Counted from the stretch's first letter, positions 8,855 through 17,142 are shown. The stretch is 64,000 bases of DNA from Xylanibacter brevis ATCC 19188 (GCF_000621725.1 NZ_JHXM01000007.1:186001-250000), one strand, 5' to 3'. Notes: generated by a model from the sequence alone, not told the origin. Numbers and translations: made by a program.

Positions 8855-9592
8855 ATGGGATTGTTAGAAGGTAAGACTGCACTCATCACTGGTGCAGCAC
8901 GCGGTATCGGTAAAGCTATCGCACTGAAGTTCGCCGCTGAAGGCGCAAACATTGCATTCACCGACCTGCAGGTCAACGAAGAGACAGAGCAGGAGATTGC
9001 AGCTCTGGGCGTAAAGGCAAAGAGCTATGCTTCTAATGCTGCCGACTTCGCTCAGACCGAGGAAGTGGTGAAAGCCGTTAAGGAGGAATTTGGTTCAATA
9101 GATATTCTGGTGAACAATGCTGGTATCACCAAGGACGGACTGATGCTTCGCATGACCGAGCAGCAGTGGGATGCTGTGATTGCCGTTAACCTGAAGTCGG
9201 CATTCAACTTCATCCACGCTTGTGTGCCCGTGATGATGCGTCAGCGTGGTGGTTCTATCATCAACATGGCATCAGTAGTAGGTGTGCATGGTAATGCTGG
9301 TCAGGCTAACTACGCCGCTTCTAAGGCTGGTCTGATTGCACTGGCTAAGTCAATCGGTCAGGAGATGGGCCCCAAGGGTATCCGTGCTAACGCCATCGCT
9401 CCTGGTTTCATCGACACCGCAATGACTCAGGCTCTGCCCGACGAGGTTCGCAAGGAGTGGTGCAACAAGATTCCTTTGCGTCGTGGTGGTACCGTCGAGG
9501 ATATCGCTAACTGCGCTACCTTCCTGGCTTCCGACATGTCAAGCTACATCAGCGGACAGGTTATCCAGGTTGACGGTGGTATGAACATGTAA
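8855..9592 (+). CDS. fabG: 3-oxoacyl-[acyl-carrier-protein] reductase
   Basis: A 245-residue short-chain dehydrogenase of usual FabG length. It has the NADPH-binding TGAARGIGKAIA motif (residues 11-22), NNAG (about 87-90), the catalytic Ser in INMASVVG and the YAASK catalytic motif near residue 151. It ends QVDGGMNM, typical of FabG. It reduces beta-ketoacyl-ACP to beta-hydroxyacyl-ACP in fatty-acid elongation. It probably shares a transcript with the upstream TetR gene and is followed by a rho-independent terminator. Confidence 0.93.
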   Translation: MGLLEGKTALITGAARGIGKAIALKFAAEGANIAFTDLQVNEETEQEIAALGVKAKSYASNAADFAQTEEVVKAVKEEFGSIDILVNNAGITKDGLMLRMTEQQWDAVIAVNLKSAFNFIHACVPVMMRQRGGSIINMASVVGVHGNAGQANYAASKAGLIALAKSIGQEMGPKGIRANAIAPGFIDTAMTQALPDEVRKEWCNKIPLRRGGTVEDIANCATFLASDMSSYISGQVIQVDGGMNM

Positions 9593-9615
9593 TTGAAAAA
9601 TTAACCCAACCCCAA

Positions 9616-9640
9616 CCCCTCCACCATGGAGGGGCTTTTT
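9616..9640 (+). terminator. Terminator after fabG
   Basis: CCCCTCC-ACCAT-GGAGGGG (9616-9634) followed by C and five T's. The same stem type recurs in other gaps of the window and may be a repeated terminator cassette. Confidence 0.8.
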
Positions 9641-9653
9641 GATTAATAGGACT

Positions 9654-10316
9654 ATGGACGTAGTTTACGAGGACAATCATATTATCATCGTCAACAAGCA
9701 GAGCGGAGAGATCGTGCAGGGCGACAAGACTGGCGACCGGCCTCTTTCTGACATTGTGAAAGACTATATCAAAGAGAAATACCAGAAGCCTGGCGAGGTG
9801 TTTCTGGGGGTGGTGCATAGGTTAGACCGTCCTGTGAGCGGACTGGTGGTCTTTGCCCGCACGTCGAAGGCGTTGACGCGTCTGAACAAAATGTTTGCCG
9901 AGGGACAGGTGCACAAGACTTACTGGGCACTGGTGCAGGGCTGTCCTGAAAAGGATGAGGACTTGTTGACGCACTGGCTGACGCGCAACGAACAGCAGAA
10001 CAAGAGTTATGCCTATCAGCGCGAGGTGCCGCGGTCTAAAAAAGCACAGTTGAAGTATCGGGTGCTGAGTCGGGGCGATAACTACTCGCTGGTGGAGGTG
10101 CAACTGATGACGGGGCGCCATCATCAGATACGCTGTCAGCTGTCGGCCATCGGCTGTCCTATCAAGGGTGACCTGAAATACGGCGCCAAGCGCAGCAATG
10201 CCGACGGCAGCATTTCGCTGCAGTCGCATCGGGTGGAGTTTGTGCATCCTGTGTCTAAACAGACTATCTGCCTGGAGGCTCCGCTGCCGCCTGATCCCCT
10301 TTGGAAGAAGTTTTAA
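9654..10316 (+). CDS. RluA-family RNA pseudouridine synthase
   Basis: About 220 residues, lacking an S4 domain. The RluA active-site motif is VVHRLDRPVSGLVVFART (near residues 54-71), where the Asp of HRLD is the catalytic nucleophile. The motif GRHHQIRCQLSAIGCPIKGD follows in the C-terminal half. It converts uridine to pseudouridine in rRNA or tRNA; which site cannot be told. I chose ATG at 9654 (MDVVYEDN); a TTG at 9639 falls inside the preceding terminator. It is convergent with the cyclodeaminase gene. Confidence 0.88.
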   Translation: MDVVYEDNHIIIVNKQSGEIVQGDKTGDRPLSDIVKDYIKEKYQKPGEVFLGVVHRLDRPVSGLVVFARTSKALTRLNKMFAEGQVHKTYWALVQGCPEKDEDLLTHWLTRNEQQNKSYAYQREVPRSKKAQLKYRVLSRGDNYSLVEVQLMTGRHHQIRCQLSAIGCPIKGDLKYGAKRSNADGSISLQSHRVEFVHPVSKQTICLEAPLPPDPLWKKF

Positions 10317-10332
10317 GAACTATGATATGAGG

Positions 10333-10398
10333 AAAGTGGCACTTTACCATGCGTAAAGTGCCACTTTTCTTGTGGAAAAGCGGCACCTTACTGATATG
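10333..10398. repeat. 22-bp-period palindrome array B (3 units)
   Basis: Units at 10333 (AAAGTGGCACTTT), 10355 (AAAGTGCCACTTTT) and 10377 (AAAGCGGCACCTTA), exactly 22 bp apart, between two convergent genes. The first two units can also pair with each other as a strong hairpin followed by a short T-run, so the site may additionally terminate the pseudouridine synthase transcript. Confidence 0.7.
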
Positions 10399-10436
10399 AT
10401 TCTTAGGTGTTTTTGCAGATAGAGGGGGTGGCGTGC

Positions 10437-11666
10437 TTAATGATAGCCCGATGTCAACTTCTCGTTGACGATAGCCAGGATTTCCGCCTCGTGAAGGTCG
10501 GACCGGCTGATGAGATCCTGTGCCTCTGAAATCAGTTCCTTGGCTTTGGTGTGGTCTTTCAGTTGTCTGGCGTTAAGCTTCACCTTCAGGCCGGCACCGA
10601 TGACGGCCGCACGAGCAGCCAGTGCACCTATACCGGCATCGCTGGCATTGGCAGGACTGCCCTCTTTGGCCATGGCCTTGCAGATAATGAATGCCTGCAT
10701 AGCGGATTTCATCGTGCGCAGTGGTACTTGGGCGGCATAGAGGGTGGCCTCCTGGATGGCTTCTGTGCGCAGGGCCTTCTCCTGTTCGTTGACGTTGGGC
10801 ATGCCAATGGCTGTCCTCAGCCTGTTGTAGGCGATGGCATCTTCGTCTGTCAGGTGGAGCAGCGTTGTTGTCAGGTCTTGTCCCATGGCGGCCCAATCCG
10901 AGAATTCTTGCCATCGTTCCTCCCATCCTAGCTTGGCCGACGAGAGATTGGCAACCATCGTGCCTAGGGCGGCAGCCAGTGTTCCCATGTAGGCGGCAAT
11001 GGTGCCTCCGCCGGGCGCGGGATTCTCGCGTGTGGTGTCTTCGGTGAATGCTTTCACGCTGAGGTCCACAAGTTTGCGAGGCGCCTCTTCTTTTTCTCTC
11101 TTCTCGTCCTCCAACAGGTATTCTATCACCTGTTTGCGCATGTTGAACGGCTTCACTGTGTCGAGTCCCATCGACTTGATAGCGATCTTGATGATGTCGT
11201 CTTCAGGCACGCCGAGCGAGCGATGCTGCTTCTCCAGGAAGTGTTTGCCGGCATCAATCAGGGTCTTTTTGCTCACGGCTCCCACCAGTTCAGTGCCCGT
11301 GATACGGATGCCACGGCTTTGAGCGTAGCGGCATACTTCGTCGAAGGCCTTGTGTATGGGGGTCACGTCCAGGTCGGTGATGGTCATTGTCAGTTCGGCA
11401 ATGCCATATTCATCGACATATCTTCCGAAGGCTTCGGTACTTTTCAGTGTGCCTGGCTTCATCATGGGTTGTCCTAGGTCATCGTAGATGATGGCGCCCG
11501 TGGGTAGGTTGCCTTCGCGCATCGGACGTCCGGCCTCGCGCACATCACCTGCAATAGCGTTGGCACTGCGTGCCGAGGTGGTGTTGAGGTGGAAGTTGAT
11601 GGTAGCCTTGTGCTGTTCCATGTCATGACAGGAAGCACTTCCGACGTTTCTTTCTTCGATTATCAT
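10437..11666 (-). CDS. N-truncated formiminotransferase-cyclodeaminase
   Basis: The 409 residues match the last part of the glutamate formiminotransferase domain (NTTSARSANAIAGDVREAGR on) and a full cyclodeaminase domain (from about residue 205, with NPAPGGGTIAAYMGTLAAAL). The complete Bacteroidales enzyme is about 560 residues; the first about 170, holding the transferase catalytic His and most of the folate site, are absent. In histidine breakdown the enzyme moves the formimino group from formiminoglutamate to tetrahydrofolate and then deaminates it. A good promoter lies about 50 bp upstream. A Shine-Dalgarno-like AAGAAGGA precedes a five-codon reading frame whose stop overlaps this ATG. 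Only the cyclodeaminase half can be functional here. Confidence 0.8.
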   Translation of the reverse strand: MIIEERNVGSASCHDMEQHKATINFHLNTTSARSANAIAGDVREAGRPMREGNLPTGAIIYDDLGQPMMKPGTLKSTEAFGRYVDEYGIAELTMTITDLDVTPIHKAFDEVCRYAQSRGIRITGTELVGAVSKKTLIDAGKHFLEKQHRSLGVPEDDIIKIAIKSMGLDTVKPFNMRKQVIEYLLEDEKREKEEAPRKLVDLSVKAFTEDTTRENPAPGGGTIAAYMGTLAAALGTMVANLSSAKLGWEERWQEFSDWAAMGQDLTTTLLHLTDEDAIAYNRLRTAIGMPNVNEQEKALRTEAIQEATLYAAQVPLRTMKSAMQAFIICKAMAKEGSPANASDAGIGALAARAAVIGAGLKVKLNARQLKDHTKAKELISEAQDLISRSDLHEAEILAIVNEKLTSGYH

Positions 11667-11714
11667 ACTGAATAATTCATTAGGTCCTTCTTATGTGTAG
11701 TTAATATCTTGTTG

Positions 11715-11746
11715 CAAAGATACATACTTTTTTTCTTTTTAACAAA
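11715..11746 (-). promoter_or_regulatory. Promoter of the cyclodeaminase gene
   Basis: Minus strand TATCTTTG (11715-11722) with TTTG (11743-11746) 20 bp upstream. Confidence 0.75.
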
Positions 11747-11754
11747 TATTTAGT

Positions 11755-11801
11755 AAAGAAAAAAGCCCCATCGTCAGGTTTTTGGTCTGACCATCGGGCT
11801 T
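11755..11801 (-). terminator. Terminator of the first transglycosylase-like gene
   Basis: On the minus strand AGCCCGATGGTCAG pairs across a short loop with CTGACGATGGGGCT and is followed by six T's. The same stem architecture follows the second paralogue at 12525-12568. Confidence 0.85.
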
Positions 11802-11900
11802 GTATGCTAGCATCTTTTAGCAAAATGTTCTTTGTTTGAACGTTTGCGAGGCTTACTTTGTGTCCCGTTGGTGCTTCTGACCTGGATGTGACGGGCGAGC

Positions 11901-12335
11901 CTACTTCATGCAACGTATCACTTTCTTGTAGTAACTGTTGGTGGCCCTTATGCTGTAGCAGGGACCGCCGTTCCACAAACGTATCGCCTTTTCGATGTTG
12001 TTCGTCTTGTTGTGATACGATTGAATCAGGAGGAACATCTCTTTCGACTTTCTGACATCATAACGGTCGTTCATCGAGTACCTCAGTTTGCGGCCCAACT
12101 TCTCAAGAATCTTGTTGCACTCCTTGACACAGATGGGCGTGATCTGCATGGCGCCTACCGAGTTCCCACTCACGGCGTTTGGATTTCCTCCGCTCTCTAC
12201 CTGAATGATGGCCTCCATCACGGGGGTCCAGTCAAACGGGGCTAAGCTTTCGCTTCTAGTTACTGCCTCAGCTCCGAGAGGCATCAGGGTTAGAATCGAC
12301 AAGCTTAGACAGATTTTCTTCATTAGTCTTGTCAT
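11901..12335 (-). CDS. Small secreted transglycosylase-SLT-like protein, copy 1
   Basis: About 144 residues starting at MTRLMKKICLSLSI; an N-terminal signal peptide ends near AEA. The rest is one lysozyme-like SLT domain: VMEAIIQVESGGNPNAVSGN holds the predicted catalytic Glu of lytic transglycosylases, followed by GAMQITP, and near the end by NNIEKAIRLWNGGP. Such enzymes cleave peptidoglycan glycan strands in the periplasm; at this size with no other domain it could serve in wall remodelling or macromolecule passage. It is about 80 percent identical by eye to its neighbour at 12664. It has its own promoter (TACCTTTG at 12485-12492) and terminator. Confidence 0.8.
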   Translation of the reverse strand: MTRLMKKICLSLSILTLMPLGAEAVTRSESLAPFDWTPVMEAIIQVESGGNPNAVSGNSVGAMQITPICVKECNKILEKLGRKLRYSMNDRYDVRKSKEMFLLIQSYHNKTNNIEKAIRLWNGGPCYSIRATNSYYKKVIRCMK

Positions 12336-12484
12336 ATACTTTATTTCTTTCGCTGGACCCCTGTGATAAGCGCTCTTCACCAACGGGAAGACATCGGCAT
12401 GGCCTATGTTTTGGGACATGGGTGCTTCGTTTTATTTCGCGTATCAAAAGAGGAGTCCGTGGTTATGTAGTTATAGATCTGGTG

Positions 12485-12516
12485 CAAAGGTAGTTATAAT
12501 ATTTTGATTATACAAA
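12485..12516 (-). promoter_or_regulatory. Promoter of transglycosylase-like copy 1
   Basis: Minus strand TACCTTTG (12485-12492) and TTTG (12513-12516), 20 bp apart. It leaves a leader of about 140 nt before the start at 12335. Confidence 0.75.
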
Positions 12517-12524
12517 TTTTTCTT

Positions 12525-12568
12525 AAAAAAAAATCCGATCGTCAGGTTTTATCCTGCCAATCGGACTT
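12525..12568 (-). terminator. Terminator of the second transglycosylase-like gene
   Basis: Minus strand AGTCCGATTGGCAGG pairs with CCTGACGATCGGATT and is followed by a run of T's. It closely resembles the terminator of copy 1, so the gene-terminator block was duplicated as a unit. Confidence 0.85.
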
Positions 12569-12663
12569 GTTTATAGCATGTTTGCAAAATGTTCTCTTTT
12601 GAACGTTTGCGGGGCATTTTGAGTTTCCCATTGATGGCCTGTGGTCATCGCTTGTGGGAATGC

Positions 12664-13098
12664 CTACTTTATGCAACGCATCACTTTCTGATAGTAGCGA
12701 TTAGTAGCCTTTACGCTGTAGCGGGGTCCGCCATTCCACGAACGTATAGCCTTTTCGACGTTGTTCGTCTTGTTGTGATACGATTGAATCAGGAGGAACA
12801 TCTCTTTCGACTTCTTGACATCGTAACGGTCGTTCATCGTGTATCGCAAATCGCGTCCTAGCTTCTTCAGAATCTTATTGCATTCCTTCACGCATATAGG
12901 AGTGATCTGCATGACGCCTACCGAGTTCCCACTCACGGCGCGTGGATTTCCTCCGCTCTCTACCTGAATGATGGCCTCCATCACGGGGGTCCAGTCAAAC
13001 GGGGCTGAGCTCTCGTTTCTTGTGGCTGCCCCAACACTAAGGGGCATCAGGGTTAGAATCGATAAGCTCAGACTTACTAGCTTCACAAATCTTTTCAT
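12664..13098 (-). CDS. Small secreted transglycosylase-SLT-like protein, copy 2
   Basis: Starts at MKRFVKLVSLSLSILTLMPL, a signal peptide ending near GAA. The SLT core matches copy 1: catalytic-Glu motif IIQVESGGNPRAVSGN, then SVGVMQITP, and NNVEKAIRSWNGGP at the C-terminal end. The two cysteines of CVKECNK and the Cys in the last residues (RCIK) are shared by both copies and may form a disulfide. A probable promoter lies at 13195-13202 (TAACTTTG on the minus strand). Tandem duplication with separate terminators gives two independently expressed paralogues. Confidence 0.8.
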   Translation of the reverse strand: MKRFVKLVSLSLSILTLMPLSVGAATRNESSAPFDWTPVMEAIIQVESGGNPRAVSGNSVGVMQITPICVKECNKILKKLGRDLRYTMNDRYDVKKSKEMFLLIQSYHNKTNNVEKAIRSWNGGPRYSVKATNRYYQKVMRCIK

Positions 13099-13285
13099 AT
13101 ACTCTATTTTATGGGGCTTTGCCAAGGCCCTCGTTTTTTTGCGTACAGTGCGTATGCCCGTCACGGGGAACGCCTGTTATCCTGAATTGCGATGCAAAGT
13201 TAGGTATATTCTTTTGAAGAATAATCAAAAGTGAAAAGTTTTGTGTGCGTGCACAAAGGTTTTATTGACTTACATCAATTATTCG

Positions 13286-15874
13286 TTAATCCAGTTCGAC
13301 CACGGTAATACCGGCGCCGCCAAACTGTACATGTTCGTCGCGGAAGTGGTTGATATTCGGAACTGTAGCCAGATATTGGCGGATGAGTTGGCGCAGAATG
13401 CCACTGCCTGTACCATGCAGAATGCGTACGCTCGACACGCCCATCAGGATGGCATCATCTATAAAGTAGGTGACGGCATTGATGGCTTCGTCGCCACGCA
13501 TGCCGCGCACGTCAAGATCCTGGCGGAACTGGGTCTTGCGCTCGTCGATGGTGTTGCGTGTCATGCGCGAAGTCTGTATGGCCAGTCCCTCGTGCTTGTT
13601 GGCAGCCTGCTCGGCATGGGCCTTAGCCTTTTCTTTCTCCGAGGCGGTCTCCAGTCGGTCTGTTCGCATCTTGGTCTTCATGCCGCCAAAGATGACGGTG
13701 GCCATCTTGCCATCTATCTTTTCTACCTCGCCCAAAGAGGTGAGGCCTTTGATGCGTACCACGCTGCCCACCGTGATGGGGGCAGACGCAGTCGATGGTG
13801 CTGCTGCTTGGGGTTTCAGCGACTGTGCGATGCTTTCTGGCGTAGCGTCAGAAAGGGCAGCCTTCTTTTTCTTTTCCTCTTTTCGCTTCTTGCGCTCTTG
13901 TATCTGGCGCATCTTGCGTTCTATCATCTCGTCGTTGGCACGTGTGTCAATGTCGGTGACTTGCTGCTTGAAGGTTTCCAGCTCTTCGCGAATACGGCGT
14001 GTGGCCTCTTTCTCGGCTTGTTGCTCGCGTATCTCGCGGATGGCATTCTCAATCTTCTTGTTGGTTTGTGCCAACAGCTCTTCGGCTTGTTCCTTGGCGC
14101 GGCGCAGAATCTGTTTGCGTTCCTGCTCAATCTCCTCGATGCTCGCCTCCAGTTTCTCGCCCTTCTGCTCCAGGCGCTTCTCGTGCTGGTGGATGGTCTG
14201 GCGCTTGCCTTCCCAGTAGCGCTTGTCGCGCACGATGTCCTGCAGGTACTTGTCGCTCTGGATATATTCTGTTCCCACAATCTCTGAGGCATCGTTGATG
14301 ACCTCCTCGGGCAGTCCGGTGTTGCGGGCAATCTCAATGGCAAACGACGAGCCGGGCTGACCGATGCTCAGTTGGAAGAGTGCTTTCATCTGATGACGGT
14401 CGTAGAGCATGGCACCGTTCACCACACCTTTATGGTCGTCGGCAAAGTGCTTCAGGTTCTGATAGTGGGTGGTGATGATGGCAAAGGCGTGCTTCTTCCA
14501 GAACTGTCGCAACACGGCTTCGGCTATGGCACCGCCAATCAGTGGCTCCGTACCACCGCCAAACTCGTCGATCAGCAACAGCGTGTGCTCGTTGCAGTTG
14601 CGAATCATCTGTTTCATGTTCATCAGATGGCTCGAGTAGGTTGACAGGTCGTCCTCGATACTCTGCTCATCTCCAATGTCTATCATGATGTTTCTGAACA
14701 AGCCACATGACGAACGCTCGCTCAAAGGAATACTGAGACCGCACTGCAACATGTATTGCAGCAGTCCAACGGTCTTCAGGCATACCGACTTACCGCCAGC
14801 ATTAGGACCCGAGATGATGAGGATCGATGCTCCTTCGGCATCCTTCTTGTTGCCCAGTAGGGTGACGTCCAGTGGCACCACCTTCTTGTTTTGCTTCTCC
14901 AGCGAGTGGGCTAGCAGTGGGTGTACGGCTTGAATCCAGTCGATATGTGGCGTGTCGCCAACGTGTGGCTCATAGGCTTTCTGTGCTTTGGCCAGTTCTG
15001 CCTTGGCCCTGATCAGGTCTATCTGCGCTAAGAACTGGTAGGAGTCCAGGATGTCCTTTACGTGCGGACGAACCTCGTCCGAGAATACCGTCAGTATGCG
15101 GATAATCTCACGACGTTCCTCGGCTTCCAGTTCGCGGACGCGGTTGTTGGCCTCAACCACCTCTGTCGGTTCTATAAAGACGGTCTTACCGGTGGCACTC
15201 TCATCGTGCACAATACCGCTGATCTTGCGCTTTAGCCCTGGCGCAATAGGAATCATCAGTCGGCCGTCGCGTATGGTTGGTGCGGCATCTTTGTCCACCA
15301 GTCCGTCGCGCTGCGCACTGTGTAATATACTATATAATGTACGCGAGATGCTGCCTTCCGTCTTGGCCAACTCATGGCGAATGCTGGCCAGCGTCATGGT
15401 GGCACCGTCTTTGATCTTTCCGTATTTGTCAATGATAGAATCGATGCGACGAATCATGGCTGGAAACGTCATGATGTCGGTGGTCAGTCGTTGCAGGGCA
15501 GGGTAGGGGTAGATTGTTGTTTCGCCCTTCTCCTCGCCATCCTTGTTCAGGTAGGCCACAATCTTGCTGATGGTCTCCAGCGAGCGGCGCAGGTCGAAGA
15601 GCTCCTGCTCTTCAAAGTGTGTGCCAGCCATGCGGATGCGTGCCACGGCTTCGCGCACGTCAAAGAAATATTGTAGTGGGAAATCGTCGGTGGTCTCTTG
15701 CAGTCGGCGGAACTCACGAATCTGCTCCAGCCATTCGTTCACTTCGCTGGCAGAATCAGAGAAGTGGACCTCGTCAACTTTCTCGCGTCCCAGTGAGCTG
15801 AGACAGTGTCCACGCAAGAGAGAACGAATATCTTCAAAACCAATCTTATACTCGTAATTATTTGGATAAATCAT
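13286..15874 (-). CDS. mutS2: Endonuclease MutS2
   Basis: 862 residues from ATG 15874 (MIYPNNYEYKIGFEDIRSLL). It holds the MutS core and clamp, the ATPase Walker A SGPNAGGKSVCLKTVG, Walker B LLIDEFGGGTEP, a long coiled coil (about residues 510-620), a KOW-like stretch and a C-terminal Smr nuclease domain with LDVRGMRGDEAINAV and HGTGSG. MutS2 does not repair mismatches; it suppresses recombination and rescues collided ribosomes in the species studied. The promoter -7 box (15879-15886) is only 4 bp from the ATG, so the transcript would start at or near the start codon. The longer frame to 16078 runs through tRNA-Ser and is spurious. Confidence 0.93.
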   Translation of the reverse strand: MIYPNNYEYKIGFEDIRSLLRGHCLSSLGREKVDEVHFSDSASEVNEWLEQIREFRRLQETTDDFPLQYFFDVREAVARIRMAGTHFEEQELFDLRRSLETISKIVAYLNKDGEEKGETTIYPYPALQRLTTDIMTFPAMIRRIDSIIDKYGKIKDGATMTLASIRHELAKTEGSISRTLYSILHSAQRDGLVDKDAAPTIRDGRLMIPIAPGLKRKISGIVHDESATGKTVFIEPTEVVEANNRVRELEAEERREIIRILTVFSDEVRPHVKDILDSYQFLAQIDLIRAKAELAKAQKAYEPHVGDTPHIDWIQAVHPLLAHSLEKQNKKVVPLDVTLLGNKKDAEGASILIISGPNAGGKSVCLKTVGLLQYMLQCGLSIPLSERSSCGLFRNIMIDIGDEQSIEDDLSTYSSHLMNMKQMIRNCNEHTLLLIDEFGGGTEPLIGGAIAEAVLRQFWKKHAFAIITTHYQNLKHFADDHKGVVNGAMLYDRHQMKALFQLSIGQPGSSFAIEIARNTGLPEEVINDASEIVGTEYIQSDKYLQDIVRDKRYWEGKRQTIHQHEKRLEQKGEKLEASIEEIEQERKQILRRAKEQAEELLAQTNKKIENAIREIREQQAEKEATRRIREELETFKQQVTDIDTRANDEMIERKMRQIQERKKRKEEKKKKAALSDATPESIAQSLKPQAAAPSTASAPITVGSVVRIKGLTSLGEVEKIDGKMATVIFGGMKTKMRTDRLETASEKEKAKAHAEQAANKHEGLAIQTSRMTRNTIDERKTQFRQDLDVRGMRGDEAINAVTYFIDDAILMGVSSVRILHGTGSGILRQLIRQYLATVPNINHFRDEHVQFGGAGITVVELD

Positions 15875-15878
15875 GGTG

Positions 15879-15909
15879 CAAAGATACAAATTTACCATGA
15901 TATTGCAAA
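15879..15909 (-). promoter_or_regulatory. Promoter of mutS2, giving a near-leaderless transcript
   Basis: Minus strand TATCTTTG (15879-15886) and TTTG (15906-15909), 19 bp apart. The ATG at 15874 lies 4 bp below the -7 box, where transcription should begin. Confidence 0.65.
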
Positions 15910-15924
15910 AAAGTTGCTGAAAAA

Positions 15925-15956
15925 TTTGCAGGAGTGAAAAAATACTCGTACCTTTG
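15925..15956 (+). promoter_or_regulatory. Promoter of tRNA-Ser
   Basis: TTTG (15925-15928), a 20-bp spacer and TACCTTTG (15949-15956), 28 bp before the tRNA. It is divergent from the mutS2 promoter. Confidence 0.8.
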
Positions 15957-15983
15957 CACCCGCTTTGAAGCAGTTCGAGCACT

Positions 15984-16068
15984 GGAGAGATGGTAGAGTG
16001 GTCGATTACAGCGGTCTTGAAAACCGCCGTGCTGAGAGGCACCGGGGGTTCGAATCCCTCTCTCTCCG
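15984..16068 (+). tRNA. tRNA-Ser(UGA)
   Basis: An 85-nt class II tRNA: acceptor GGAGAGA/TCTCTCC, anticodon TGA in the loop CTTGAAA flanked by GCGGT/ACCGC, a long variable arm (GTGCTGAGAGGCAC), and T-arm GGGGGTTCGAATCCC. CCA is not encoded. Its last 22 bp from the T-loop are repeated at 16179-16200 and 22998-23019, so it is the attachment gene of the island to its right. Confidence 0.95.
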
Positions 16069-16071
16069 CAA

Positions 16072-16099
16072 AGAGCAATCCGAAAGGGTTGCTCTTTTT
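16072..16099 (+). terminator. Terminator after tRNA-Ser
   Basis: AGAGCAATCC-GAAA-GGGTTGCTCT followed by T's, directly behind the tRNA. Confidence 0.85.
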
Positions 16100-16113
16100 G
16101 CTTTGAGAGGGGA

Positions 16114-16200
16114 TATCTCACCCCCGGTCGGGAGTTCTTGCTCCGTTTCTCTCCGCAAGCGCCCCTTCGGGTCGAGCACGAATCCCTCTCTCTCCGCAAA
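16114..16200 (+). repeat. Left 87-bp direct repeat of the tRNA-Ser island
   Basis: Identical to 22933-23019 except one base (A at 16178, G at 22997). It starts TATCTCACCCCCGGTCGGG, passes the GCGCCCC-TTC-GGG stem and CGAGCACGA, and ends in the tRNA-Ser T-loop-to-3' sequence. The part before CGAATCC matches the element end found at tRNA-fMet. The distance from the tRNA's own T-loop copy is 128 bp, close to the 124 bp at tRNA-fMet. Confidence 0.85.
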
Positions 16201-16208
16201 ATAGCACA

Positions 16209-16236
16209 AATGGGAACCTTACGGGTTCCCATTTTT
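16209..16236 (+). terminator. Terminator just inside the island
   Basis: AATGGGAACC-TTAC-GGGTTCCCATT followed by T's, right after the left repeat. Confidence 0.8.
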
Positions 16237-16265
16237 AGTATCTATTACCAGCACCTTATTAGTTT

Positions 16266-16523
16266 ATGGCGGCCCTGCTTAATGGCTTTACTGATAGCCA
16301 GGATAAGGAATACACCGAGTTCAAAGAAGAATTGAAGAAAGTATTCGAGGAATCAGAGGAGACGGAACGGAAGAAACTTTCTATGTTCCATCGTGATTTG
16401 GATGAACCCCTGTCGAACGCAGGAATCTGGTTCTCTGCTCGGATTTTCTATCTGATGCTTGGCATATTCCTACCTTGCTTCGCTTTTACGATATTCATGT
16501 TGGCTTGGTTCATCGCAAGATAG
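16266..16523 (+). CDS. Small hypothetical membrane protein
   Basis: 85 residues: an acidic and basic helical N-terminal half (YTEFKEELKKVFEESEETER) and a C-terminal hydrophobic segment (IFYLMLGIFLPCFAFTIFML) that could span the membrane. I do not recognise the family. It is the only plus-strand candidate gene of the island and lies tail-to-tail with an AlbA_2-type fragment, overlapping its end by 14 bp. It may be a small anchored protein or chance. Confidence 0.4.
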   Translation: MAALLNGFTDSQDKEYTEFKEELKKVFEESEETERKKLSMFHRDLDEPLSNAGIWFSARIFYLMLGIFLPCFAFTIFMLAWFIAR

Positions 16524-16916
16524 ATATGTAACTGTGTTGACAGCCGTCCTTGTCGCCTCCTATGCGACGGATGCGATTATTCTTTTTCAACTTTTTGGTA
16601 TTCCAATAGACGCCATCCTCAGTTATTCCACATACTTCAGCCAATTCCTTATTAGTTATATAAGGGTTAGCCTTCATTAATCTTACAATTTTCTCCGTAG
16701 TAATCACCGTAGTTTTCTCCGAACTTTTCTCCGAACCAGAACCGTTTTTCTCCGAACCTATGGCACTTTTCTCCGTAGTAATCACCGTAGTTTTTTCCGT
16801 AGCGGGTTTATTGCCACATCCAGCATGAATAGGGATATGAATCAGGAAGGTCAAACGGTCTTCGGTAGTCTCAAAGGTGTCAAAGTCGTTGGCAAACGCA
16901 CAGATACTGTGATAGA
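16510..16916 (-). pseudogene. C-terminal fragment of an AlbA_2/ATP-binding protein, copy A
   Basis: The reading frame starts abruptly with FANDFDTFETTEDRLTFLIH and continues as IHIPIHAGCGNKP, which in intact AlbA_2-type (Schlafen-like putative DNA-binding) proteins follows the ATPase-like part. A linker rich in TEK and SEK follows, then a winged-helix tail (IVRLMKANPYITNKELAEVC). No start codon and no N-terminal two thirds are present; its upstream end abuts the stop of another fragment. The linker and first part are repeated at 17412-17620, but the winged-helix tail is different there. Confidence 0.65.
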
Positions 16917-17142
16917 TGTTACTTCTTCAACGCTTCAAGCATAGCCATGCCCAACTCCGTCACAATCCATTCACCATCCTTGCGGCCACCCTTACGAGTT
17001 AAGATACCACTTGACTGTAGGTTCTCTATATCGCGTTTAATAGTCCTTGTCGCAACACCAGTCTTTAGTGACATTTCTGGTATTGTCACAAAAGAATCTT
17101 CGGTAATCATTTCTAATATAACTGATTGTCTTTCAGTAAGTT
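16713..17142. repeat. 430-bp direct repeat, copy A
   Basis: Nearly identical to 17412-17841 at an offset of 699 bp. It covers the TEK/SEK linker, the ITEDSFVTIPEMS winged helix and the sequence just before it. It ends at the codon that is GAA here and TAA in copy B. Confidence 0.85.

Noticed and set aside
15858..16232. Small genes across tRNA-Ser and its repeats
   Set aside because: The frames translate the tRNA itself and the 87-bp repeat; this is a known source of false gene calls.
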